This document shows positions 25,811-33,851 of a DNA stretch of 64,000 nucleotides, piece after piece. The position numbers and the translations under genes are program-made. Position 1 is the first letter of the stretch, and each line of letters begins with the position of its first letter. The DNA is from Arthrobacter sp. AQ5-05 (lineage in GTDB: Bacteria; Actinomycetota; Actinomycetes; Actinomycetales; Micrococcaceae), in contig NZ_QMKQ01000005.1 of assembly GCF_003287975.1 (NCBI RefSeq), positions 1 to 64,000 of the forward strand. Direction: 5' to 3'. Below the pieces are notes generated by a model that did no database searches, was not told where the DNA came from, and saw only the letters and a program-made list of their open reading frames with translations.

Positions 25811-26415
25811 GATCCTGCCCCGGGGGCGCCTTCCCCGCCGGGGGTGAGGTGGCGCACGAGCATCTTCTCGAGCTCCGCGAGCGCTGCTTCGAAGGTGCCG
25901 CTCTTGCGCAGCAGCCGCGCCGAGAGCGCCACGCCCTGCAGGGCCAGCAGCAGCGTGGTGGCGGTGGCCTCGCCCGCCTCGATGCTGCGATCCTCCAGCC
26001 CCGCGGCGATCAGCGATTCGAGCTGGGCCAGGATCAGCTGCTGGCTGGCACCGAACCTGTCGGTGACGTAGGGGATGAGGAACTCGGGGTCGCGCTCGGC
26101 AATCGATTCCAGGAGCTCCGAGGTGGCAAAGACCCGCACGGCCTGGATACTGAAGTGCACCAGCTGTTCGCGCCCTGTGCCGGCGGGGAAGGCGGCGCGG
26201 ACATCGGCGGCGGCGGTGCGGAATTCGCGGGTCAGGGTGGCGAGCACGGCGTTTTCCACCGAGCCCATCCGGCGGTAGAACGTCATGCGGGAGACCCCCG
26301 CCCGTTCGGCAATGTCGTTCGCGGTGGTGCGGCGCACCCCGTGGCGGACCACCGAGGCGCGCGTGGCCAGCAGGAGGCCCTCGTCGCCGGGGCTGCTGGT
26401 ACGTTGTGACGTCAT
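25807..26415 (-). CDS. TetR-family regulator of the lipid gene pair
   Basis: This is a 202-residue TetR protein. The helix-turn-helix is at about 15-60 (TRASVVRHGVRRTTANDIAE, then RAGVSRMTFYRRMGSVENAV). The C-terminal ligand domain is all-alpha. It is first in the leftward transcript, overlapping glpD by ATGA. Its start codon at 26413-26415 lies inside a palindrome shared with the divergent flavoenzyme gene only 17 bases away. It is therefore placed to control both directions, with an acyl or alkyl lipid or CoA ester as a plausible ligand. The lack of a ribosome site suggests a leaderless message. Confidence 0.85.
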   Translation of the reverse strand: MTSQRTSSPGDEGLLLATRASVVRHGVRRTTANDIAERAGVSRMTFYRRMGSVENAVLATLTREFRTAAADVRAAFPAGTGREQLVHFSIQAVRVFATSELLESIAERDPEFLIPYVTDRFGASQQLILAQLESLIAAGLEDRSIEAGEATATTLLLALQGVALSARLLRKSGTFEAALAELEKMLVRHLTPGGEGAPGAGS

Positions 26416-26423
26416 GTGTCACA
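26405..26423. promoter_or_regulatory. Operator in the 17-base divergent gap
   Basis: TGTGAC (26405-26410) and GTCACA (26418-26423) form a perfect inverted repeat with a seven-base spacer. It overlaps the TetR start codon and ends ten bases before the ATG of the divergent gene. A further GGTGAC at 26435-26440 extends the series. It is the likely TetR site controlling both transcripts. Confidence 0.65.
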
Positions 26424-26432
26424 CTGTATCGC

Positions 26433-28124
26433 ATGGTGACGCAGAGCACAGTGACGATTCCCCGCTCGGTTTGGTACGGCTGGGGAGACCCGGCCCGGGC
26501 CAAGCCGCTGTGCGCGGGCGGCCTCGAATACCTGCGCGCCACCCTCGGGCTTCAGCACGTGAAGGCCACGCATCCGCCGGTCGACTTCGAGGACATCGCA
26601 CTGGACCCTTCCGCCCTGGGCGAGGAGGTGCTGGGGGAACTGCGCGGGATCTGCGGGGCCCAACACGTCTCGAGTGAACGCACCGAACGCATCCTCCACG
26701 CCGGCGGCAAGAGCACCGCCGACCTGCTGCGCATCCGCGGCGGCGACGCGCTGCAGGCACCCGATGCGGTGCTCTTCCCCGGCAGCGCCGAGGAGGTGCG
26801 CCGGGTCCTGGAGTTGTGCGTTCGTAGGCGCCTGGCCGTGGTCGCCTTCGGCGGGGGAACCTCGGTCGTCGGGGGAGTCGAACCGCTGCGCGGCCCCTTC
26901 TCCGGGGTCGTCACGCTCGACATGCGGCGCATGGACAGGCTGCTGCACCTCGATGCGCTCTCGCGCACGGCCACCTTCGAGGCAGGGATCCGCGGCCCCG
27001 CCATCGAGTCGGCCCTGGAACCACTGGGATTCACCCTCGGGCACTTCCCGCAAAGCCACCAGGAGGCAAGCCTCGGCGGCTACGTCGCCACGCGCTCGGC
27101 CGGCCAGGCCTCCACCGGCTACGGCCGCTCAGACGACCTGGTCAAGGCCGTCCACCTGGAAACCCCCGCCGGGCCCCTGGACGTCGGATCCCCGGCACCC
27201 GGGACCGCCGCCGGCCCGAAGCTCCTGGATGCCGTCGTGGGATCCGAGGGCACCCTCGGGGTCATCACCTCCGCCACGATGCTGGTCCAGCCGCTGCCCG
27301 AAGCCAGGAGCCACGGCGCCTGGTCCTTCGAATCCTTCGCCGCCGGGGCCGCCGCCCTGCGCCGGCTGCGCCACGAGGGCGTCCGCGGAGACATGCCCCA
27401 TGTTTGCAGGCTCAGCGACACCGACCAGACGGCCGCCACCTTCAAGCTCGGCGGCCCCAAGACCGCCGCCATGGCCAGGTACCTGGCGCTGCGCGGCCAG
27501 CACACGCCCGCGCTTGCCCTGTTCGTCTGGGAAGGATCGAAACGTGAAACCGCCGCCCGCAAGCGGCGCAGCGCACGGATCCTGCGCGCCGCCGGAGGGA
27601 TCCATGTCGGACCCATGCCGGCACGGGCCTGGGAGCGCGGGCGCTTTTCCGGCCCCTACCTGCGCGACGAACTGCTGACCCGCGGCGTGCTGGTCGAGAC
27701 CCTGGAAACCGCCGCGACCTGGACCAGGCTCGAAGCCACCTACGCCGCGGTGCGCGGCGCCATCCTCGACGCCCTGGCCGAAGGCGGGGGAACCGGCTAC
27801 GTGCAGGCCCACATCTCCCACGTCTACCCGGACGGAGCCTCGCTCTACTTTACGTTCCTGGCCGGGCTGGAGCAGGACGGGCCGGCGCAAAACGCCCGTG
27901 TGAAAAAGGCCGCCTCCGAGGCCATCGTCGCGGCCGGGGCCACCATCACCCACCACCACGCGGTGGGCACCGACCACGCACCCTACATGGAAGCGGAAAT
28001 CGGTGCCCTGGGCATCGCGGTGCTGGCCGGCATCAAGGAAACCCTGGATCCGAGCGGCATCATGAACCCCGGAAAACTCATCCCCGCAGCCAAGATCGCA
28101 GCACCAACCAAGGAGAAGCCATGA
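26433..28124 (+). CDS. Alkyldihydroxyacetonephosphate-synthase-like FAD enzyme
   Basis: This 563-residue flavoenzyme of the VAO/FAD-linked oxidase family is closest in pattern to alkyl-DHAP synthase (AGPS), which swaps the acyl chain of acyl-DHAP for a fatty alcohol to make an ether bond. Visible AGPS features: SERTERILHAGGKSTADLLR (81-100) before the FAD domain, VVAFGGGTSVVGGVEP (about 137-151), a HVYPDGASLYFTFLAG strand, and the late HHH motif (507-509) in ATITHHHAVGTDHAPYM. The MVTQ start at 26433 leaves almost no leader, so translation may be leaderless. Its stop overlaps the SDR gene (ATGA). Other FAD-linked oxidases (D-lactate type) are the alternative. Confidence 0.78.
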   Translation: MVTQSTVTIPRSVWYGWGDPARAKPLCAGGLEYLRATLGLQHVKATHPPVDFEDIALDPSALGEEVLGELRGICGAQHVSSERTERILHAGGKSTADLLRIRGGDALQAPDAVLFPGSAEEVRRVLELCVRRRLAVVAFGGGTSVVGGVEPLRGPFSGVVTLDMRRMDRLLHLDALSRTATFEAGIRGPAIESALEPLGFTLGHFPQSHQEASLGGYVATRSAGQASTGYGRSDDLVKAVHLETPAGPLDVGSPAPGTAAGPKLLDAVVGSEGTLGVITSATMLVQPLPEARSHGAWSFESFAAGAAALRRLRHEGVRGDMPHVCRLSDTDQTAATFKLGGPKTAAMARYLALRGQHTPALALFVWEGSKRETAARKRRSARILRAAGGIHVGPMPARAWERGRFSGPYLRDELLTRGVLVETLETAATWTRLEATYAAVRGAILDALAEGGGTGYVQAHISHVYPDGASLYFTFLAGLEQDGPAQNARVKKAASEAIVAAGATITHHHAVGTDHAPYMEAEIGALGIAVLAGIKETLDPSGIMNPGKLIPAAKIAAPTKEKP

Positions 28125-28954
28125 GCCCCACCATCGACACACTGGCCGGATCGACCGTGCTCATCACCGGGGCGGCCATGGGCATGGGCAAGATGTATGC
28201 CCAGCTTGCCGTGCGCGACCGGGCCAGCCACGTGATCCTCTGGGACATCAACGCGGCGGAGCTCGAACGCACCGCCGTCGAGCTGCGCACAGGTGGCAGC
28301 CGGATCCACACGATGGTGGTGGACGTGTCCAGGCTTGAGTCCATCGAGGAAGCCGCCGAGGCGGTGCGAACCGGCATCGGGGCACCGGACATCCTCATCA
28401 ACAATGCCGGCATCGTGCGCGGCAAGTACTTCTGGGAACACGACCAGCGCTCCGACATCGCCGCGACCATGAACATCAACACCCTGGCGCTGATGCACAT
28501 CACCCGCGAATTCCTGCCCTCCATGATTTCCCGCGGACGCACCAGCCGGATCGTGAACGTCGCCTCGGCGGCCGGGCTGCTGGCCAACCCGAGGATGAGC
28601 GTCTACTCCTCCTCCAAGTGGGCGGTCATCGGCTGGTCCGATTCATTGCGCCTGGAACTGGCACAGGCCGGGCACACGCACATCCAGGTGACCACCTTCT
28701 GCCCCTCCTACATCAAGACCGGCATGTTCGCCGGCGCCCGCGGGCCGCTGCTGACCCCGCTGCTGGAACCGGGGCCGGTGACCGAGCGGGTCTGGCGGGC
28801 CATGAAGGACGGCCAGCCGGTGCTGATGATGCCCTGGACCGTGAAACTGAGCACCGCGCTGCGCGGGGTGCTGCCGCTTGCGGCCTGGGACGTCGTCGCG
28901 GGGCGCGTGTTCGGGGTCTACAAGTCCATGGAGCACTTCACCGGGCGCAAATAG
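28121..28954 (+). CDS. Short-chain dehydrogenase/reductase paired with the AGPS-like enzyme
   Basis: This is a 277-residue classical SDR. The cofactor motif VLITGAAMGMGKMYAQ (TGxxxGxG), NNAG, active-site Ser in VNVASAAGLL and the YSSSK tetrad are all present. The C-terminal 60 residues are hydrophobic (LSTALRGVLPLAAWDVVAG), suggesting membrane contact, as in lipid- or retinol-type SDRs. It is translationally coupled to the AGPS-like gene by a four-base overlap. The pair would suit acyl/alkyl-DHAP reduction after ether formation, as in eukaryotic ether-lipid synthesis where an SDR does that step. A fatty-aldehyde role is also possible. Functional inference is from context. Confidence 0.82.
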   Translation: MSPTIDTLAGSTVLITGAAMGMGKMYAQLAVRDRASHVILWDINAAELERTAVELRTGGSRIHTMVVDVSRLESIEEAAEAVRTGIGAPDILINNAGIVRGKYFWEHDQRSDIAATMNINTLALMHITREFLPSMISRGRTSRIVNVASAAGLLANPRMSVYSSSKWAVIGWSDSLRLELAQAGHTHIQVTTFCPSYIKTGMFAGARGPLLTPLLEPGPVTERVWRAMKDGQPVLMMPWTVKLSTALRGVLPLAAWDVVAGRVFGVYKSMEHFTGRK

Positions 28955-29116
28955 GGCCTCGGGGCCCAAAGCCGTCGGCATGGCACTAGCCACCGGCCGC
29001 GGCTCGGCTGTAGCGTCGAGAATGAACGGATTCCATGCACGGACAATCCATTTTGCCCGCATGGTACCCGTACGGGCGCGTGTCCCCGCGTCCGGTCGTT
29101 CGAGAAAGGATCCGCC

Positions 29117-30187
29117 GTGAAGGCTGCACGCTTCTACGCACAAAAAGACATCCGCATCGAAGAGATCCCCGAGCCCGAGCTGCGCCCCGGGGCGGTGGCC
29201 ATCGACGTCGCCTGGTGCGGCATCTGCGGGACCGACCTGCACGAGTACCTCGAGGGCCCGATCTTCATCCCGTCCCCGGGCCACCCGCACCCGTTGACCC
29301 ACGAGGAGGCCCCGGTGACCCTGGGGCACGAATTCTCCGGAACCATCACGGCGGTGGGCGAGGGCGTCATGGACCTGGCCGTTGGCCAAAACGTCGTGGT
29401 CGAGCCGTACTTCACCTGCGGGCAGTGTGCCTCCTGCCAGGCGGGGAACTACCACCTATGCCTGAAGATGGGCTTCATCGGGCTGGCCGGCGGCGGCGGG
29501 GGACTGGGCGAGAAGATCGTCGTCGACGCGCGCTGGGTCCACCCCATCGGGGACATCCCGCTGGACGAGGCGGCGCTGATCGAGCCCCTGTCGGTGGGGC
29601 ACCACGCGGTGGTGCGCAGCGGTGTACACCAGGGCCAGGTCGCGCTCGTGGGCGGCGCCGGGCCCATCGGCCTGCTCACCGCAGCGGTGCTCAAGGGCAT
29701 GGGAGTAACGGTGATCGTCAGCGAGCTCTCGGCCGCGCGCAAGGACAAGGCCCGCGACAGCGGGGTCGCCGACCACGTGCTGGATCCCAGCACCGAGGAC
29801 GTCAAGGCCCGGGTCCTGGAAATCACCAACGGCCTCGGGGCCGACGTGGCCTTCGAATGCGCCGGGGTCAACGCGGTGCTCGACACGCTGCTCGATGCGC
29901 TCAAGCCCACCGGCGTGCTGGTCAACGTCTCCATCTGGGGCCACCCGGCAACGGTGGACATGCAGAAGATCGTGCTCAAGGAAATCGACGTGCGCGGCAC
30001 CATCGCCTATGTGCGCGACCACGCCGAGGTCATCGAGCTGGTCGGCAGCGGCAAGATCGACCTCAAGCCGTTCATCACCGGGAAGATCGCCCTGGAGAAC
30101 CTGATCGATGAGGGCTTCGACACGCTGATCAACCACAACGAGACGGCCGTGAAGATCCTCGTCTCGCCCAGCGGCCGGGGCCTGTAG
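29117..30187 (+). CDS. 2,3-butanediol dehydrogenase-like zinc alcohol dehydrogenase
   Basis: This is a 356-residue MDR-family enzyme. The catalytic zinc site includes WCGICGTDLHEYLEGPIF and TLGHEFSG. The structural zinc loop has Cys residues in CGQCASCQAGNYHLC. The NAD-binding motif is LVGGAGPIGLLTAAVLKGMG. The long insert with SPGHPHPLTHEEAPV is typical of (R,R)-butanediol/acetoin dehydrogenases. It starts at a GTG after AGAAAGGA. It probably interconverts 2,3-butanediol, acetoin and perhaps diacetyl with NAD(H). It stands alone between the SDR gene and a hairpin, with no acetoin genes nearby, so a related polyol is possible. Confidence 0.85.
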   Translation: MKAARFYAQKDIRIEEIPEPELRPGAVAIDVAWCGICGTDLHEYLEGPIFIPSPGHPHPLTHEEAPVTLGHEFSGTITAVGEGVMDLAVGQNVVVEPYFTCGQCASCQAGNYHLCLKMGFIGLAGGGGGLGEKIVVDARWVHPIGDIPLDEAALIEPLSVGHHAVVRSGVHQGQVALVGGAGPIGLLTAAVLKGMGVTVIVSELSAARKDKARDSGVADHVLDPSTEDVKARVLEITNGLGADVAFECAGVNAVLDTLLDALKPTGVLVNVSIWGHPATVDMQKIVLKEIDVRGTIAYVRDHAEVIELVGSGKIDLKPFITGKIALENLIDEGFDTLINHNETAVKILVSPSGRGL

Positions 30188-30204
30188 GAACTTCCGCCGC
30201 TACG

Positions 30205-30229
30205 CCGGGGCCCACCTGGTGGGCCCCGG
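30205..30229. terminator. GC-rich hairpin after the butanediol dehydrogenase gene
   Basis: CCGGGGCCCACC (30205-30216) and GGTGGGCCCCGG (30218-30229) are complementary over 12 bases around a single T, so in practice the loop opens a few pairs. It lies 18 bases past the stop. There is no T tract. Confidence 0.6.
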
Positions 30230-30367
30230 TGAAATTCGCGTGCACCCAATCGCGGATCAGCAGCGTCTGGCGCGATCCGCCATTGGGGTGCAGGGAAAAG
30301 CTGCCGGGGTTGGGAGTTTGCTGCAATCCATCCGTGAATCGTGCCTGTGCTCCGTGCGTGGAGCAGT

Positions 30368-30769
30368 TCAGCCGGAGAAGAGCGCGGGAAGCGGAGCCAA
30401 CGGCAAGATGCCTATTGCCTGCGCGGCGAGTCGCGGGTCCAGCGCCACCAAGGCGTCGGCCTGGAGCACGCCGACGGCGAGGTACTCGGCATCCCCGAGT
30501 GATTCCCAGCCGTGCGTCCGTGCCAGCTTCCAGGCGGTGCCCCGCGAGACCCGGTCGCCCAGGGTGCGGATCTTCACCGCGGTCATGGCCTCGTGCAGGG
30601 ACAGCGCCTCGGCTTCGCCCAGCGTTCCCGCACCCACCTGGGCCAACAGCAATTCGAGGGCGGCGGTGCGGATGGCGTGGGGTGCGACAAGCCGGTGGTC
30701 CGGGTGCACCGTGGTGTCCGCCCGCACGATGGCCAGAAGCGCGGGAGGGTCGATCACGAAGCGGGTCAT
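30368..30769 (-). CDS. PIN-domain protein without a visible antitoxin
   Basis: This is a 133-residue PIN-fold protein (putative metal-dependent ribonuclease). Acidic positions typical of the active site are Asp7 in RFVIDPPALLAIV, a Glu in the middle (LLLAQVGAGTLGEAEALSL) and the late SLGDAEYLAVGVLQADALVA with LVALDPRLA. It is the toxin-like half of VapBC systems, but no antitoxin gene lies immediately upstream. The gene on that side encodes an unrelated membrane protein 34 bases away. It could be a solitary housekeeping PIN protein or depend on an antitoxin elsewhere. The start at 30769 is by family length. Confidence 0.7.
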   Translation of the reverse strand: MTRFVIDPPALLAIVRADTTVHPDHRLVAPHAIRTAALELLLAQVGAGTLGEAEALSLHEAMTAVKIRTLGDRVSRGTAWKLARTHGWESLGDAEYLAVGVLQADALVALDPRLAAQAIGILPLAPLPALFSG

Positions 30770-30803
30770 GGAACCACGGTACGCCCGGGCATGGCGCTTG
30801 TCG

Positions 30804-31649
30804 TTAGGCCTCGGGGGTGTACACGACCTCGGATGCCAGCGGCCAGCCGGTGACCGATTCGAAGGGATCATCGTCGTCGGTGTTGGCCGTGCCCAGCTGC
30901 TCGTGCGGCACATCGATGAGCAGGGTGTCGAGCACGCCGTCATGGACCTGCAGGCTCACGCGCATCGGGTGCCCGTCGGGGGTGGTGAAGTCGGCGTGGA
31001 CCGGGAAGGTGAAATTGCGCGGCACGGTGCGCGCCGCGTCCACCGGCACCACAAAGCTGAGGGAACAGCTGAACTCATCGGGGCCGACCCAGTACTGTTC
31101 CTTCGCGACGGCCAGCTGTTCGCGCAGCTGCGGGGCGCCGAAATCCTCGGTGGCGTTGAGCATGCCTGCGACCAGATCGCGAAGCTCCACGCTGATCTCT
31201 CGTTCCGCGGGCCCGGCGTCGTGGTCGTAGCCGACCGGCTCGGCTTCCTGCGCCGGCGATTCCATCAGCACCAGGGCCGCGGTGAGGATGCCGGAGCCCA
31301 CGGCCATGAGGGGGCGCGGATTGCCGATGCCGCGGCGCAGCAGGGACTGGTGGATCTTGCCGTCCAGGGCGAAGCTGTAGTGCGTGGCGATGGCCCCCAG
31401 TGCGCCCAGGCCCAGGGCGAGGGATCCGCGCAGCACGTTCCCGGGCTTGTATTCCTCGTTGCCCGAGCTGCCGACCCATGCCACTGCCGCGTAGGCGGCC
31501 CCGGACCCGGCGACCAGGCTCCTGCGGGTGCAGGGCTTGAAGCGGGCCGGGTCGATGAGGGTCAAGGCCCCGCTGGCCGCACCGCTGATCAGGGCTGTCG
31601 CGATGCGGGCACGGGGGCTTTTCTTGGGGGCGTCGGGTGAAGAAGTCAT
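30804..31649 (-). CDS. Conserved-type membrane protein of unknown function
   Basis: This is a 281-residue protein not assigned to a known family. An N-terminal half has three or four hydrophobic stretches (ALISGAASGALTLI, SLVAGSGAAYAAVAWVG, SLALGLGALGAIATHYSFAL, LMAVGSGILTAALVLM). A soluble acidic C-terminal half carries VPVDAARTVPRNFTFPVHAD and ends with a DDDD stretch. It has no catalytic motif. The ATG at 31647-31649 is the only good start. It precedes the PIN gene on the same strand by 34 bases, so they may be co-transcribed. Confidence 0.75.
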   Translation of the reverse strand: MTSSPDAPKKSPRARIATALISGAASGALTLIDPARFKPCTRRSLVAGSGAAYAAVAWVGSSGNEEYKPGNVLRGSLALGLGALGAIATHYSFALDGKIHQSLLRRGIGNPRPLMAVGSGILTAALVLMESPAQEAEPVGYDHDAGPAEREISVELRDLVAGMLNATEDFGAPQLREQLAVAKEQYWVGPDEFSCSLSFVVPVDAARTVPRNFTFPVHADFTTPDGHPMRVSLQVHDGVLDTLLIDVPHEQLGTANTDDDDPFESVTGWPLASEVVYTPEA

Positions 31650-31738
31650 GGTTCCAGACTACTGGCCCTTGGAGAGGTGACGGGTCTGGTCAACTGGGGT
31701 TTCGGTGATCCGGGTGACCCGGTCCACGATGGCGGCGG

Positions 31739-31836
31739 TTACCTGCGCACGCATCCGGACGCCACCAGGCGGTCGATCAACCCGGTCACGGCACCGGGGT
31801 CAACCCGGTGTGTTCTGCCAGCTCCCGGCCGAAATC
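31739..31836 (-). pseudogene. MarR-type helix-turn-helix relic
   Basis: The 31650-32044 stretch has no intact gene. On the minus strand FGRELAEHTGLTP in one frame continues, after loss of one C in the CCCC run near 31795-31800, as GAVTGLIDRLVASGCVRR in the next frame, then stops at 31739. Joined, this is the DNA-recognition part of a MarR regulator. Everything before and after is missing or unrecognisable, so it is a gene fossil rather than a simple sequencing error. Confidence 0.55.
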
Positions 31837-32044
31837 TGGCCGTGCCGCTGCCGGTACCGGTGGGAGTACGATACTGGCAGGTGCGCCGGTGCTGGTGGGT
31901 GGTTGCGACGACCAAGTCCGAATTCCTTGCCATGGTTCGTCCCCGTTCGTCGATGGCCGCGCCGGTGTGCCTTGCAGGGAGTTGACTGGGACTAGGCTGA
32001 AGGTTTGATTACTCGCAGCTACAAGCAATGTCAGGAGAACGACA

Positions 32045-33187
32045 ATGTTCGGGGGAAATAAGAAGGCCGTGAACCGCGGCATCGGGCCCGCGCGGCTCAT
32101 CGCAGGGGTGGTGGCGTTGGGCTTTGTCGCCTCGGGCTGCACCCAGGCGCCTGCGCCGAAGGCGGACGCACCCGCGGGGCAAGCCACCGTCATCCGGGTC
32201 ATCGATGGAGACACCATCGTGGCCGACGTCTCGGGCAGCGAGACCACGGTGAGGCTGCTGAACATCGACACGCCAGAAACCAAGCACCCGGACAAGCCGG
32301 TGGAGTGCCTGGGAACCGAGGCCACTGATTTCACCGAGTCGCTGCTGGCCCCGGGGGACGAGATCGAGCTGGCCTACGACGTGACCAGGCTGGATACCTA
32401 CGGGCGCACGCTGGCAGGGGTGTATAAGGACGGGAGCCTGGTCAACGCGGACATCGCAGCAGCCGGGCTCGGCGTCGCGGTGCTATTTGCGCCCAACGAG
32501 CGTTTCTACCCGGAGGTGCTGGCCGCAGAGCAGCGGGCACAGGAGCAAAGCAAGGGGCTCTACGGGGCAGAGGTCGCTTGCACCGTCCCGGCCATGGTCG
32601 AGGAAGCCGTGGCAGGGCTCGACGCACTCGATGACGCGGTCCCGGCGGATTCGGCCGGCTTGGGCACCGCCCTCGGAATCGCCACCGCGGCCATCCTAGC
32701 CGGCAAGGCCAAGAGCGCGACACTAAAGGCGCTGGATACCTCGGGGGATGCGGTCAACTCGGCGATCTGGACGGCCCGAAAGTCCGCCTACCTGCCGGTG
32801 CTGGACACCGCAATGAACCGTGCCAGGGGCATTGAAAAGAAGCTGGCCGGAAAGAAAACTGCCCTGGCGCAGGCAGAGAAGGCCGCTAAAGCGAAGAAGG
32901 CTGCAGAGGCGAAAGCCAAGTCCGAGGCTGCCGCTAAGGCTGCGGCGCAGAAAAAGGCCGCCGAGGCAAAGGCCAAGAAGGTGGCTGCACAAAAGAAGGC
33001 AACATTGCAGCGTCAGGCCGAAGCACGTGCTGCGGCCCAGAAAGCGGCCCAGCGCAAGGCCGCTGCCAAGAAAAAGCCGGTCTATCGGGCTCCGTTGAAG
33101 AAGGCCAAGCCCAAGAGCGGCGGATCCGCCGGCTACACCGGGCCGCGTTGCTACGCACCCGGCGGCAAGAGCTGGAAACCCTGCTGA
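32045..33187 (+). CDS. Thermonuclease-family lipoprotein with Lys/Ala-rich tail
   Basis: This is a 380-residue lipoprotein. The signal peptide ends in the lipobox VASGC with Cys32. A staphylococcal-nuclease domain follows (about 47-178): VIRVIDGDTIVAD, VRLLNIDTPETKHP, LAYDVTRLDTYGRTLAGVY and GLGVAVLFAPNERF give the calcium-binding Asp and catalytic Arg/Glu pattern. After a linker, about 90 residues (280-350) are almost only Lys, Ala, Glu and Gln, a coiled coil or nucleic-acid or wall-binding arm. The end is YTGPRCYAPGGKSWKPC. It probably degrades extracellular nucleic acid at the cell surface. ATG 32045 follows AGGAGAACGACA. Confidence 0.85.
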   Translation: MFGGNKKAVNRGIGPARLIAGVVALGFVASGCTQAPAPKADAPAGQATVIRVIDGDTIVADVSGSETTVRLLNIDTPETKHPDKPVECLGTEATDFTESLLAPGDEIELAYDVTRLDTYGRTLAGVYKDGSLVNADIAAAGLGVAVLFAPNERFYPEVLAAEQRAQEQSKGLYGAEVACTVPAMVEEAVAGLDALDDAVPADSAGLGTALGIATAAILAGKAKSATLKALDTSGDAVNSAIWTARKSAYLPVLDTAMNRARGIEKKLAGKKTALAQAEKAAKAKKAAEAKAKSEAAAKAAAQKKAAEAKAKKVAAQKKATLQRQAEARAAAQKAAQRKAAAKKKPVYRAPLKKAKPKSGGSAGYTGPRCYAPGGKSWKPC

Positions 33188-33346
33188 CCGGATAGCAAAC
33201 GACCAATGGCCGCCCGTGGGCGGGATACCGCGCGACGGTGTTCCACCCACGGGCCGTTTGCGTTGCCATGTCCCGGGACCGGATTCGTTGCTAGACTCCG
33301 CGCCAGGTGGCTGCACATCGGATGCTTCGGGAGACGGGGAAAAGAC

Positions 33347-33811
33347 ATGGGCGTGTTCGAGGATGGGCTAACGCCGGATCTCGCCGCGGTGGCCGGGCCA
33401 TTCGCGGCCGCCGCGGCACCGTTCGACAGGAATCACGGAGGTGGGGCGGAGCACGACGCGCAGGCTGAATTCCTCGAGATGGCAGGATTCCTCGTCGGCG
33501 TGGTGGGGCTGCTGGTGTCGTTGATCAGCGTGTACACCGCTGGAATCGAGGCCCGCCGCAAGCGCGTCCCGGATTTCCAGAAGCTGCTCGACGGGCTGGT
33601 TGCCGGAACCACCAGCCCCGAAGAGGCCCTCGCCACGGTTGGCCGCTGGAAACCGGAACTCACCCCGGCCGAGGTGGCCGAGCAGTGGAAGAGCGGGAAC
33701 ATCGCCCGCTACAAGGAGGTCCTGGGACTGCTGGGGTACCCGCCAGCGGTGGTCGAGCAGATCCTGCAGGCCAGTTTCGGTGCCATCGCGGAGCTGGCAC
33801 ACAAGGCCTGA
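33347..33811 (+). CDS. Single-pass membrane protein of unknown function
   Basis: This is a 154-residue protein with no recognised family. An Ala-rich N-terminus is followed by one membrane helix (FLVGVVGLLVSLISVYTAGI, about 47-66) and a soluble helical domain. That domain has TSPEEALATVGRWKPELTPA and NIARYKEVLGLLGYPPAVVE. GGGAGACGGGGAAAAG lies just before the ATG at 33347. The repeated four-helix pattern could bind a partner. It precedes a truncated hydrolase relic on the same strand. Confidence 0.65.
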   Translation: MGVFEDGLTPDLAAVAGPFAAAAAPFDRNHGGGAEHDAQAEFLEMAGFLVGVVGLLVSLISVYTAGIEARRKRVPDFQKLLDGLVAGTTSPEEALATVGRWKPELTPAEVAEQWKSGNIARYKEVLGLLGYPPAVVEQILQASFGAIAELAHKA

Positions 33812-33851
33812 GCACGGATTCCTCGGAACCTTGGCGATCAGGGTTGCGCGG

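Noticed and set aside
30205-30229. Hairpin as a regulator operator for the PIN gene
   Set aside because: It is just past the dehydrogenase stop and at the 3' side of the PIN gene, so a transcript end is more likely.
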